Notes under the pieces: model-generated
Told to the model about the DNA's origin: nothing
The model's database searches: none
The model's input: the letters and a program-made list of their open reading frames with translations, nothing else
Translations under genes and position numbers: made by a program
In this document: positions 1 to 9,076 of the stretch, in pieces
Position numbering within the stretch: position 1 is the stretch's first letter
Layout of the letters: each line of letters opens with the position of its first letter
Assembly: GCA_021325145.1 (NCBI GenBank)
Contig: JAJPHR010000069.1
Span: 1 to 51,181, forward strand
Source of the DNA: Verrucomicrobiota bacterium
GTDB taxonomy: Bacteria > Verrucomicrobiota > Verrucomicrobiia > Limisphaerales > Pedosphaeraceae
Direction: 5' to 3'
DNA length: 51,181 nt

Positions 1-3000
1 CAAAAGCTGGTAATTGAGCGCCAGTGCCGGCACGTCCGAGTCGCTGGCAGTGTTGGTCACCGTGAGTGGTGTCAATTCATCCACGGTCCGATTGCCTTGC
101 GCCGGGAGCGACGGGCCGTTGTGGATGGCATTCACCGTCACTGTGAAACTGTTGGTCGCGCTCAAATGCTGCGCGTTGACGGCATTGGTATTCGTGTCCG
201 TCACCACCGTCGTGAACACATTGGTGCTGGGCACCTGGCTAACGAGTGGCGACCAGGTAATCACACCATTCGCGTCAATCGCGGCATTGGCCGGAGAAAT
301 CTGCAGGACATACGCCAGCGGGTTGACCGGAATGTCTGAATCTGCCGCTGCGTTCGTCACCACGAGGGTTGCCAAACCGGCAATCGTCACATTGGGCTGC
401 CCTGGCAGCACTGGCGGTGTGTTCACTTCGTTGACGGTCACGGTGAAGCTGTTGGTTGCGCTCGAACCACCGTTGTCAGTCACTACCGTTGTGATGAGAT
501 AGACACCCGGACCCTGCGCCTCACTCGGCGACCAGGTAATCACGCCATTGCCATCGATGCCGGCTGTAGCGGGCGGACTCAATAGCGTGTAAGCCAAAGG
601 CGGCAACCCATTGGTGGCGGTATTCGTCACGCTCAAGGCGGTTTGTTCGTTGACCGTGCGGTTCGTTTGGGCGGACAACACCGGGCCATTGGCCGAACAG
701 ACCAGATTGCTGATGGCCACCGTGTCCACCCACCAACCAGGCGTGCCCGTCGCAACGTTGCCGTTGTCACAGCCGAGACGCCATCTTAACTGGATCGTCT
801 GCCCGGAGGCTGAAGGCGGCAGCACGAGCGAGGTAGTAATGAATCCGCCGGAATTGCCGCTCCACGCAGCGCGGTTGGTAAGGGAATTTTGGTAAAGCGG
901 GTCAATGGTTGTGTTATACGCGCCGCTGGTAAAGCTGCCACCGGCGGTGATGACATCCGCGAAGGCGTTGGTGCCGATCTTGATCTCCAACACACCGCCG
1001 TCATAGCCGTCAGACGGATTCCCCGTGTTAGATTCCAAGTTGTAGCTATTCCGGAAATTTAGCTGGTTCTGGCCCGCAGGCAGGGCAATGGCAGGAGTGA
1101 TCAGATCGCTGGTGCCAAGGTTGCCCACATCGGGGGCAAAGGCGGTGTTGGGAAGGGTGTCGTGGAAGTTAGTCGACGTCACCCAATTCGTCTCAATCCC
1201 CGTCGCGGCCGTGGTCCAGCCGGCGGGCAAGGCTGGCCGGGTCACCCCGTCGAAGTTTTCCTGGAAAACAAGATTGTACTGGCAGGTGGTAACGTGATTC
1301 ACCACGACGGTGAATGAATTGGTGGCGCTCAACGAACCGTCGGACACCACCGTGCGGATCGTGTTCGTGCTGGGCCCCTGGCCGGCTGCTGGAGTCCAGG
1401 TGATGATGCCGTTGGTAATGCTTGCGCCGATCGGCGGACTGAGCAATTGGTAAGTGAGCGTCAAGGGCGGAATGTCCGCGTCGGTGGCGGTGTTCGTCAC
1501 CACCAGGGTAACCAATTCGTTGACAGTTCGATTGGGCTGGGCCGGCAGCGATGGTCCGTTGTGCACGGACTTGACGGTCACCGTGAAACTGTTGGTGGCC
1601 GTTAAACGCTGATTCGTGGTTGCATACGGATTGAAATTCGTCACCACCGTCGTGAACGTGTTTGTGCTCGGCACCTGCGCGACCAACGGCGTCCAACTGA
1701 TGATCCCATTGGCTGAAATGGAAGCGTTGGTCGGCCCGGTCAGCCCGTAAGTGAGCGTTGCGGCGGGAATGTTCGAGTCCGTGGCGGTGTTCGTCACCAC
1801 CAAGTTTGCCAATCCCACGATGGTTCGGTTCGACTGGGTAGGCAACACCGGCGGCACGTTCACGTCATTAACGACCACCGTGAAACTGTTTGTGGCCTTC
1901 AAGGCTGAGTTGTCCGTTACAATCGTGGTAATCACGTTTGTGCTGGGCCCCTGCCCTTCAGCCGGCGTCCAGGTGATGATGCCGTTGGCATTGTTGATTT
2001 GCGCGTTCGCCGGCGGATTCTGCAGGACGTACGTAAAGGGCAGGTTGGAGCCGGTAGCCGTGTTGGTCACGGTCATCGTTGCGAATTCGTTGATCGTGCG
2101 ATTGGCTTGGGCAGGCAGGACTGGCGGATTCGTGCTGGACAGGCAACACAGGCATGCGTTGCTGCCGATCGCCACCGTATCAATGCGCCAACCGCTCTTG
2201 CCATTGCCGCTGTCGGTGCCGCAACGCCAGCGCAATTGCACAGTTTGAGTGGACACCAAGCTGGGAAGATTCACGACCGTGGTGATAAACCCGCCTGAAT
2301 TTCCGCTCCAGGCCTGGCGTCCAGCGAGCGGATTGCCGAAGCCGCCGTTGATTATGCTATTGTAACCACCGCTGACGAAGCTCCCGCCAGCCGTCACGAC
2401 GTCGGTGTACGCGCCAGCGCCAATCTTGATCTCGAGCACGCCACCGTCGAAAGCGTTGGTCGGAAAGCTGGCGTCCGCCTCCAAATCGTAATTATTTCGG
2501 AACGTGAGTTGTGCCTGACCCGGCGGGAGCGTAAAAGCCGGCGAGTCCAATTCGTTGAGGCCGTTCGTCGTGGCATCGGTGGAATAAGCTGCATTCGGCG
2601 GCGAATCGACCACCCCTGTCTGCGTCACCCAGGGTGACTGCCCGCCCGACGACGAAGTCGTCCATCCACCAGGCAAAGCCGGCGGGATTGCGGCATCAAA
2701 ATTCTCCGCGAAGGACGTAACGCTGCCAAAGGGATAGTAGCCAATGATGACGTTGGTTACCGTTGTGCCAACCCGAACCCGCACCGCCTGCCCGACAGTG
2801 CGGTAACTATTAGTCGAGGCAATGGCGTTGTTCGTAAAAACCTGGAGCCCGCAATAGGCGTTCGTGCCGGGTAAAAGGAATTCCACCGCCGTATTCGGGT
2901 CGGTTGCTCCCTTGATCGAGATGGTTGCCAGCGATTGAAGGTCGTTGGTGCTGAAGCTGACACTGATCTGGGCGTTGGATCGTTGAATCCACCACTTATA

Positions 3001-4800
3001 AATGCCGATCCCGTTGGTGGACCACGCGCGGGGATGAAGATTCGTGTTCGAGCAGTAGCTAAGGTACTCAGGCGTCAGGCCGCCGGCATCGCCCAGCCCA
3101 GTGGTCATGGTATGGGAATAAAAATTGATAAACAGGCCGTTATTGTAATAGAAGTCAATCCCGGCGTGGAGGGTGTTGGTGGTTTCGGCCCACGGCTCAT
3201 GCCAGGGTTCCAGTGACTGCGCTTCGTTCCCGTTGACAAACCAGTCGCTCACCGGCTCGGTCAGGAATGAATACCACTTGCCGGGCGTCTGGGTGGAGAA
3301 TGTAAAGTGCGGGAATGCGCCGATCTTTTGATCGCCCGCGATCTTTACGCCAAGTTGGTTCTGGATATCGTAAGAGGCTTCACGAGTCGAATTAAAGTTG
3401 GGTGAACACCAAATTCTCATTGACGGAGTCATGAGGCCGGAAAGCCAGCTTTCGATGTCCACGAATGAGTTCGACAGCGAGGCCATGGCGTAGGCTTTCC
3501 CGTTTGGATAACCCGGGGTGTTCGTTGCATCCAGCACCTCGTCCAATCCCCAATGCCAGTAGTCGTAATTCGTTTCGCCGAGCGAAAGAGCGTCCGCGTT
3601 CTGCAGGCCTCCGTTGTGCGTGCTGATCGTGGCGCCGTAGTTGGTGATGGCCCGCCGCAAGCTCTGCACCACCGCATTGGTATCATACGTGCCCACCAAG
3701 CCCAGCGGCATGTCGTGCTTCAGCACACCGGTGCAAAAATAATAATCCCCCTTGGCCCCAAAGCTGGCCTCCACCTGTGCGGAAGCCTCGATGTTCGTGA
3801 TGTGGTCGGGAAAGTTCTCGAGATCGTGCCGCATGATAAAGGCGGCATCGTACTGGTAGGGCCACGGGCTCAACCGGGGAACCGGCAGGTTTGAGTTCTG
3901 GAATGCCCATTCAATGGCATGCCGAAAAATCAGATAAACATTCGCGCCGGGGCCAAACCCGCCGGTGCACACCAGGGGATTGAACGACGCGGCATAAATG
4001 AAGTAACCTTTGCCGTACTGTTTGACGGTGTAGTACGGGTATAAATCACCGGTGGCAAGCACGGTCGCATCGCTCGCCTGGATCTCCCACGCGTCATGGG
4101 CGTACGAAAAGTTATGGTAAGGATCGATCCCCCAATTGATCTCCTCCGAAGTCTGGGGCAACCGCCAGATCACTCCACCAAAGGGGATGTGCGATGTCAG
4201 CCGATTGTTCACCAGGTTGGTCAGCGTGTAGTCAGCGTACCAATTCGCCAGGTTGTTGTTGACCATGTGAACGCCCATGGCATTGGCGAAGGCAAAATCG
4301 CCGCGGGTTGTGCCGTTGGTGTTGCGGGTGAAGGCGGAACCGCCCACAATGAGGAACCCGCCGGCGGCGACATAGTTGGTGAATTGCGGGATTTCCGAGT
4401 CATCGATGGCCTCCGACGCAAAGCTGATGACGACGGGATACTTGGGCTGGCCATTGGTGAGCAAAATGCCCGCGCTGATGTTCGAGTCGCCTATCACGGT
4501 GAAAGCCGTGCCGTCCGAACGGAGCGCTTCCTTCACCGATTCAGGCATGATGAAGTAGTGCCAGTCCGTCGACCACCACTGCTTGTTGGTGGTCCCGAAG
4601 CCCGTAGGCGTGTCAGGCGTTGACGGCATGGTTTCGAATGCGCGCGTCAACTCCGAATCATGAACGGCGACCAGCGGTTGTGTCCCCTGGGCGCGAACCT
4701 GCAAAGCAACGCTCACAAAAGCCAGACTGAGCGCCAAAGCTTTCGCCCAGCGATTCAGACATGTCTCGGCTTGTTTGCTCTTTTCAACGAAATTTGTCAT
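1..4800 (-). CDS. Giant secreted protein, NodB-like deacetylase fold plus Ig-like repeats (3' end outside window)
   Basis: The reading frame is open from ATG at 4800 to the left edge (1600 codons) and has no stop, so the C-terminus is missing. Residues 1-38 form a signal peptide ending near VRAQ. Residues about 85-310 resemble a class I glutamine-amidotransferase-like fold (PVVISFASEAID, AAGGFLIVGG). Residues about 315-570 resemble a polysaccharide deacetylase (NodB) barrel: FIMRHDLENF matches the metal-binding Asp motif and STHNGGLQ the His motif. Two MAM/choice-of-anchor-like beta domains (ENFD…GGWTT…NSGGFITT…LRWR) lie at about 695-885 and 1175-1365. The rest is Ig-like modules of about 97 residues with ITWTP and PSTN(V/T) motifs. 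A role in cell-surface or extracellular polysaccharide handling is inferred. The module set is shared with the gene at the right edge. Confidence 0.8.
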   Translation of the reverse strand, partial: MTNFVEKSKQAETCLNRWAKALALSLAFVSVALQVRAQGTQPLVAVHDSELTRAFETMPSTPDTPTGFGTTNKQWWSTDWHYFIMPESVKEALRSDGTAFTVIGDSNISAGILLTNGQPKYPVVISFASEAIDDSEIPQFTNYVAAGGFLIVGGSAFTRNTNGTTRGDFAFANAMGVHMVNNNLANWYADYTLTNLVNNRLTSHIPFGGVIWRLPQTSEEINWGIDPYHNFSYAHDAWEIQASDATVLATGDLYPYYTVKQYGKGYFIYAASFNPLVCTGGFGPGANVYLIFRHAIEWAFQNSNLPVPRLSPWPYQYDAAFIMRHDLENFPDHITNIEASAQVEASFGAKGDYYFCTGVLKHDMPLGLVGTYDTNAVVQSLRRAITNYGATISTHNGGLQNADALSLGETNYDYWHWGLDEVLDATNTPGYPNGKAYAMASLSNSFVDIESWLSGLMTPSMRIWCSPNFNSTREASYDIQNQLGVKIAGDQKIGAFPHFTFSTQTPGKWYSFLTEPVSDWFVNGNEAQSLEPWHEPWAETTNTLHAGIDFYYNNGLFINFYSHTMTTGLGDAGGLTPEYLSYCSNTNLHPRAWSTNGIGIYKWWIQRSNAQISVSFSTNDLQSLATISIKGATDPNTAVEFLLPGTNAYCGLQVFTNNAIASTNSYRTVGQAVRVRVGTTVTNVIIGYYPFGSVTSFAENFDAAIPPALPGGWTTSSSGGQSPWVTQTGVVDSPPNAAYSTDATTNGLNELDSPAFTLPPGQAQLTFRNNYDLEADASFPTNAFDGGVLEIKIGAGAYTDVVTAGGSFVSGGYNSIINGGFGNPLAGRQAWSGNSGGFITTVVNLPSLVSTQTVQLRWRCGTDSGNGKSGWRIDTVAIGSNACLCCLSSTNPPVLPAQANRTINEFATMTVTNTATGSNLPFTYVLQNPPANAQINNANGIITWTPAEGQGPSTNVITTIVTDNSALKATNSFTVVVNDVNVPPVLPTQSNRTIVGLANLVVTNTATDSNIPAATLTYGLTGPTNASISANGIISWTPLVAQVPSTNTFTTVVTNFNPYATTNQRLTATNSFTVTVKSVHNGPSLPAQPNRTVNELVTLVVTNTATDADIPPLTLTYQLLSPPIGASITNGIITWTPAAGQGPSTNTIRTVVSDGSLSATNSFTVVVNHVTTCQYNLVFQENFDGVTRPALPAGWTTAATGIETNWVTSTNFHDTLPNTAFAPDVGNLGTSDLITPAIALPAGQNQLNFRNSYNLESNTGNPSDGYDGGVLEIKIGTNAFADVITAGGSFTSGAYNTTIDPLYQNSLTNRAAWSGNSGGFITTSLVLPPSASGQTIQLRWRLGCDNGNVATGTPGWWVDTVAISNLVCSANGPVLSAQTNRTVNEQTALSVTNTATNGLPPLAYTLLSPPATAGIDGNGVITWSPSEAQGPGVYLITTVVTDNGGSSATNSFTVTVNEVNTPPVLPGQPNVTIAGLATLVVTNAAADSDIPVNPLAYVLQISPANAAIDANGVITWSPLVSQVPSTNVFTTVVTDTNTNAVNAQHLSATNSFTVTVNAIHNGPSLPAQGNRTVDELTPLTVTNTASDSDVPALALNYQLL

Positions 4801-5246
4801 GCGTCAGCACATCCCGCCCCTCACAGAAGATCCACCCATGAGTTCACAGCCTAATGTTGTTCGAGTGTCAACCAGGTCTAATTCAGTTTTACAGCATGGG
4901 AAGCGTCCGGACTGGGAATGTTCCCGCTTTTTTCAACACCTTCTCACATCGGCCTCGACATATCATAATGACTCGGGCAGCTTACCACATGCATCCCTTG
5001 AAAACAGATTTATCAGCCAAAAACCCCGTCCATTGATTACGGATAAACTTGTCCGTACGTACACGGAGAAGTGCGGGGCTTAAGCAGCACAGAGTGATTC
5101 GTTCCAGTCCCAAGCTTGCAAGTTGCAAGCTCCCGAAGCTCCCATTCGAGTACGGCATATGGCTGCCCGGCCTCGGTTTGTGGGCTGCGGGAATACTACG
5201 GATAAGGCTGGCCAAGTCCCGTTGGCCTCTGCTACACCTTCGCGGG
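4801..5246. promoter_or_regulatory. Divergent intergenic region with two dyads
   Basis: This 446-bp gap lies between the minus-strand secreted protein and the plus-strand Mla operon, so it must hold both promoters. Two inverted repeats stand out. At 5048-5071, nine-base arms (CTTGTCCGT / ACGGAGAAG, one mismatch) flank ACGTAC. At 5113-5131 there is a perfect 19-base palindrome, AGCTTGCAAGTTGCAAGCT. No convincing -35/-10 pair was found, and small open frames here show no coding signs. Confidence 0.4.
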
Positions 5247-6026
5247 ATGAATGGTTTTGCCACCCGATTTGTTACGGAATGGCTCGGAGGCCTGGGACGG
5301 CTCACGCTGCTGGCCAAGGAAGCCCTCACCTCGCTGTTCACCCTCAAAACTTCCAGCCGCACGGTCCTGTATCAGCTTTACTTCATCGGCGTTAAGTCCC
5401 AATCCGTGGTAGTGGTAACCGGGGCCTTCACTGGCATGGTGCTTTGCGCCCAGACCTATCTCCAATTCCACAAGGTCAAGATGGACACCGCCACGCTCGC
5501 CGTGGTCAGTGTCTCCATGTGCAGCGAACTGGGCCCCGTCCTGACCGCCTTGATGGTCACCGCCCGTGTCGGCGCGTCGATGGCGGCCGAACTCGGCACC
5601 ATGAAAGTCACGGAACAGATCGACGCTCTCCGGACGCTGGCCACGCACCCGGTGGACTACCTGGTAGTGCCGCGCCTGATCGCCTCGTTCGTTTCCCTCC
5701 CGCTCCTGACCGCCGAGTCGATCATGATCGGGATCACCGCCGGTTACATCGTGGGCGTGTTCTTGTTCGGCATCGACCCGGCCTACGCGTACTACAACAT
5801 GAAGAAGTACACGGAAGACACGGACCTGATCATCGGCATCATCAAGTCGTTCATGTTTGGCGGAATTCTGGCGCTGATTGGCTGTTACAAAGGCATGACC
5901 TGCGGGGAAGGCGCTGAGGGCGTGGGCCGCGCCACCACCGAGGCGGTGGTGTATTCTTCGATCACCATCCTGGTCAGCAACTTTTTCTTGACGCTCACCT
6001 TAAGCGAGTTGCTCAAGTACCTATGA
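5247..6026 (+). CDS. mlaE: MlaE-type ABC transporter permease
   Basis: This is the inner-membrane permease of a lipid-transport (Mla/MCE-type) ABC system that moves phospholipids between the inner and outer membrane. The 259-residue product has the MlaE core: GAFTGMVLCAQ near residue 59, SELGPVLTALMVTARVGA at 93-110 and the family signature EQIDALRTLATHP at 123-135, followed by several hydrophobic segments. The frame is open upstream to a TTG at 5049, but the family is usually about 260 residues and upstream codons look non-coding, so ATG 5247 is chosen. Its stop overlaps the ATPase start by four bases (ATGA), indicating translational coupling. Confidence 0.9.
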   Translation: MNGFATRFVTEWLGGLGRLTLLAKEALTSLFTLKTSSRTVLYQLYFIGVKSQSVVVVTGAFTGMVLCAQTYLQFHKVKMDTATLAVVSVSMCSELGPVLTALMVTARVGASMAAELGTMKVTEQIDALRTLATHPVDYLVVPRLIASFVSLPLLTAESIMIGITAGYIVGVFLFGIDPAYAYYNMKKYTEDTDLIIGIIKSFMFGGILALIGCYKGMTCGEGAEGVGRATTEAVVYSSITILVSNFFLTLTLSELLKYL

Positions 6027-6769
6027 TCGAGGTGCGCGACCTGAAGAAGAGCTTTGGCCGGCATGTTGTTCTCGACGGGGTCAGCTTTAAGGTTGAAACC
6101 GGCGAGTCAGTGGTCATTATTGGCCGCAGCGGCGGCGGCAAAAGCATCCTGCTCAAGCACCTGATCGGCCTGCTGATGCCCGATGCCGGCCAGGTCCTGG
6201 TTGACGGCGAGGACCTTTGCGGTCTCAATGAACGCCAGTTGTTGCGCGTGCGAGGAAAATTCGGAATGCTCTTTCAAGGCGCGGCGTTATTTGATTCGCT
6301 CAATGTGTTCGAAAACGTGGCCTTTGCCTTGCGCCGACGCCGTGACCTGTCGCCGGAGGAACTTCGACGCAAAGTCGCCGAAGTGTTGGATATGGTCGAA
6401 TTGTCCGGGACGGAGGAAAAAAAGCCCTCCGAACTGTCGGGCGGCATGCGCAAGCGGGTTGGGCTGGCGCGCGCGATTATTTACCAGCCGCAGATCGTGC
6501 TGTATGACGAACCAACCACCGGACTGGATCCGGTGGTGTCGGACAGCATCGACCGGCTCATCCTGCGGGTGCGGGATGCGCTCAAGGTGACCACCGTTGT
6601 CGTCACCCATGACATGCGCAGTGCGCGCCGGGTTGGTCAGCGGATTTTGATGCTCCATAACGGAAGAATCTACGCCAGTGGAACGCCGGACGAAATCTTT
6701 GCTTCCACCGACCCGGTGGTGCATCGTTTTGTAAACGGCATTTCGGTGCCGAGGGAACATTACTTTTGA
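6023..6769 (+). CDS. mlaF: MlaF-type ABC transporter ATPase
   Basis: This is the cytoplasmic ATPase that powers the Mla-type lipid transporter. The 248-residue protein has every expected ABC motif: Walker A GRSGGGKS at 34-41, Q-loop Gln near 85, signature LSGGM at 138-142, Walker B IVLYDEP at 158-164 and the switch His in VVVTHD. The ATG overlaps the permease stop (ATGA), and the next gene starts one base after its stop, so the three genes form a tight operon. Length and motifs match MlaF/Ttg2A proteins. Confidence 0.93.
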   Translation: MIEVRDLKKSFGRHVVLDGVSFKVETGESVVIIGRSGGGKSILLKHLIGLLMPDAGQVLVDGEDLCGLNERQLLRVRGKFGMLFQGAALFDSLNVFENVAFALRRRRDLSPEELRRKVAEVLDMVELSGTEEKKPSELSGGMRKRVGLARAIIYQPQIVLYDEPTTGLDPVVSDSIDRLILRVRDALKVTTVVVTHDMRSARRVGQRILMLHNGRIYASGTPDEIFASTDPVVHRFVNGISVPREHYF

Positions 6770-6770
6770 T

Positions 6771-7763
6771 ATGAGCCAGTCCCGTTTGGAAATCAAAGTC
6801 GGCTTGTTCGTTTTTATTTGCCTGGGGCTTTTGGCCCTGCTGCTGCTGCAGTTCAGCAAGGGCACCACTTTTTTTCGCCCCACCTACACCATTTACCTGA
6901 CCACTAAAAACATCGGCGGCTTGCGTGTCCGGTCGACGGTGCTGATGTCGGGAGTCGAGGTTGGGACCGTGGCCCGGACTCAATTATCCCCGGAAGGCAC
7001 GAAGGTGACCATTGCCCTCAGAATCTACAAACCCTATGTCATCCATCGCAGCGCCCGGTTTGCCATCGAGCAGTTTGGCTTCCTGGGCGATCAATATGTG
7101 GCCATTTACCCGAACGGCAATGAAGGCCCCATTTTGCAACCCGGCGATGAGGCGGCAGCCCAGGAACCTTTCAATCTCCAGGATGTCGCCCGCAACGCCT
7201 CCGGCTTCATCGAACGCATCGATGAAACCGCCAAAAAGCTCAACGACGCCATCAACGACGTCCGCCGTTTGGTGCTAAATGAGCAAACATTAAGCAATCT
7301 CGCCGCCACTGTGGGGACTTTCCGCCAGGTGTCGGAGGACGCGATGACCACCGTGGATAACCTCAATCAGATCGTAATCACCAATCGCGTTCCGGCGGAG
7401 ATGGCCGTCAGCAATCTGGTGACGTTCACCGAAGAATTGAAGACGTTAGGTGTCTCGGCCCACAACGTGATCGACACCAACGCGCCACAGATCGGCGTGG
7501 CCGTGAGCAACGTGGTGATTTCCACCGCCATGCTGACCAACCTGCTCTCGGGAGTGCAGGCGGGCCACGGCCTCGCCGGCGCGGTGCTCAAGGATGACCG
7601 AATTGCCAATGACTTTTCCATCCTGGCCAGTAATCTCGCGCTCACTTCGCGCAACTTGAATGAGCACGGGCTTTGGCGGGTCATCCGCGGGCCAAAACAT
7701 CCCCCCGCCAACCCACCCACCCCTCCCCCGCAGACCCAGGGGCGAAGCACCTTTCAACAATAA
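6771..7763 (+). CDS. mlaD: MCE-domain lipid-binding protein (MlaD-type)
   Basis: This is the periplasmic, membrane-anchored substrate-binding component of the Mla-type transporter. The 330-residue protein starts with an uncleaved membrane anchor (VGLFVFICLGLLALLLLQF, about 9-27) followed by an MCE domain at about 38-116 (NIGGLRVRSTVLMSGVEVGTV … EQFGFLGDQYVAIYP). The middle (about 130-290) looks helical with long amphipathic stretches. The last 25 residues are rich in Pro, Thr and Gln. It is longer than E. coli MlaD (about 180 residues), resembling the longer MCE proteins seen outside Proteobacteria. It is coupled to the ATPase upstream. Confidence 0.88.
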   Translation: MSQSRLEIKVGLFVFICLGLLALLLLQFSKGTTFFRPTYTIYLTTKNIGGLRVRSTVLMSGVEVGTVARTQLSPEGTKVTIALRIYKPYVIHRSARFAIEQFGFLGDQYVAIYPNGNEGPILQPGDEAAAQEPFNLQDVARNASGFIERIDETAKKLNDAINDVRRLVLNEQTLSNLAATVGTFRQVSEDAMTTVDNLNQIVITNRVPAEMAVSNLVTFTEELKTLGVSAHNVIDTNAPQIGVAVSNVVISTAMLTNLLSGVQAGHGLAGAVLKDDRIANDFSILASNLALTSRNLNEHGLWRVIRGPKHPPANPPTPPPQTQGRSTFQQ

Positions 7764-7773
7764 TTCGGCAAGT

Positions 7774-8811
7774 ATGTCACTCTGGTTCATTCGCATTTTG
7801 TTCCTCTCCATGTGCACCGTCGCCGGTTGGGCGGTCAGCCAGGTGCGCCCCGAGCTGGTCCAGATCGCGTACAGCCCCTTGCTGGGCGCCACCGCCGGCT
7901 TTGGTTTTGGCGGCCTGCTGATCGCCATCGACGAAATGCTCAAGGGTTTTTCCTTGCGCGCTTTTTCGGCCACCACTTTCGGCCTGCTGCTGGGCACCAT
8001 CGTCGCGCTCCTCATCGACCACTCCGGCCTCTTTGAATATGTGCCGGAACAGACCACCCGCTGGTTGATTCGTCTTTCCCTCTTTCTGAGCTTCAGCTAC
8101 ATCGGCATCGTGCTGGCCATGCGCAGCAACAAGGAGGATTTCTCGCTCATCATCCCCTACGTCCGCTTTGCCTCGCAGAACAAGCCCGACAATCTCCTGT
8201 TGCTGGACACCAGCGTCATTATTGACGGACGCATCGCGGACTTGATTGAGGCCAACTTTCTCGAAGGCTTGATCATCGTGCCGCGCTTCGTGCTCAAGGA
8301 GCTTCAACAGATCGGCGATTCCAACGACCCAATCCGCCGCGCGCGTGGCCGGCGCGGTTTGGAAATGCTGAACCGGATTCAGCGGACCAAGCGTCTCGAA
8401 GTCAAAATCCACGAAGGCGATTTTCCCGAAGAAGCGGAAGTGGATACCAAACTGGTTCGCCTGGCCCGCAATCTCGGGGCCAAGCTCATCACCAACGACT
8501 ACAACCTCGGTAAAATTGCCGAGCTGCAATCCGTGCCGTACGTAAACATCCACGAAGTGTCCAAAGCCATGCGCAGCGTCCTGCTGCCGGGGGACATGCT
8601 CCACCTCAAAATTGTGCGCGAAGGCAAGGACAAGGGGCAGGGCGTGGGCTACCTCAACGACGGCACAATGGTGGTGGTCAACCAGGCCCAGAATCTCATC
8701 GGCCAGCAGGTGGATGTACAGGTGCAAAGCCTCCTGCAAACCGGCGCCGGGATCATCGTCTTCGCCGAAATCAAAGCGCCCGTGCCCGCGCCTCCTGCCG
8801 CGGCGACTTGA
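7774..8811 (+). CDS. Membrane PIN/TRAM-domain protein (YacL family)
   Basis: This is a predicted membrane-tethered nuclease-like protein of the YacL family, 345 residues. Four hydrophobic segments occupy about residues 1-117. A PIN domain follows (about 141-260) with acidic residues in LLLLDTSVIIDGR and VDTKLVRLARN…LITNDYNL. A TRAM RNA-binding domain ends the protein (about 280-340: LLPGDMLHLKIVREGKDKGQGVGYL…GTMVVV). ATG 7774 gives the usual YacL-like N-terminus and lies 10 bases after mlaD. The frame is open further upstream to 7660, but that part overlaps mlaD and would add a proline-rich head. Its RNA or DNA target is unknown. Co-transcription with the Mla genes is likely from spacing. Confidence 0.85.
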   Translation: MSLWFIRILFLSMCTVAGWAVSQVRPELVQIAYSPLLGATAGFGFGGLLIAIDEMLKGFSLRAFSATTFGLLLGTIVALLIDHSGLFEYVPEQTTRWLIRLSLFLSFSYIGIVLAMRSNKEDFSLIIPYVRFASQNKPDNLLLLDTSVIIDGRIADLIEANFLEGLIIVPRFVLKELQQIGDSNDPIRRARGRRGLEMLNRIQRTKRLEVKIHEGDFPEEAEVDTKLVRLARNLGAKLITNDYNLGKIAELQSVPYVNIHEVSKAMRSVLLPGDMLHLKIVREGKDKGQGVGYLNDGTMVVVNQAQNLIGQQVDVQVQSLLQTGAGIIVFAEIKAPVPAPPAAAT

Positions 8812-9076
8812 AACCAACGGAGGCGGAGCCATTGATCGGAATGGCAAGCCCGTCTTCATCCGATTTGCCTGGGCGCCAGGACTGGATATTTGACCAAAAG
8901 GAGAGTATTTTGTGTTTGGCGGTGTTTAGTGTCCCAGTGGATGGTTCACGGTTGCGGACGCTTTCCGCTGAAGAAAAGGAGTCGAATGGAAAACATTTTA
9001 CGTGTTCGCACAAAGAGTTTGCGCGACGCGAGATTACTTCGATGGACGCTATTACAACACAACAAGGAAACAAGCT

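Noticed and set aside
8812..9076. Small plus-strand open frames between the PIN/TRAM and SYLF genes
   Set aside because: They overlap one another and the flanking genes in different frames and show no coding features.
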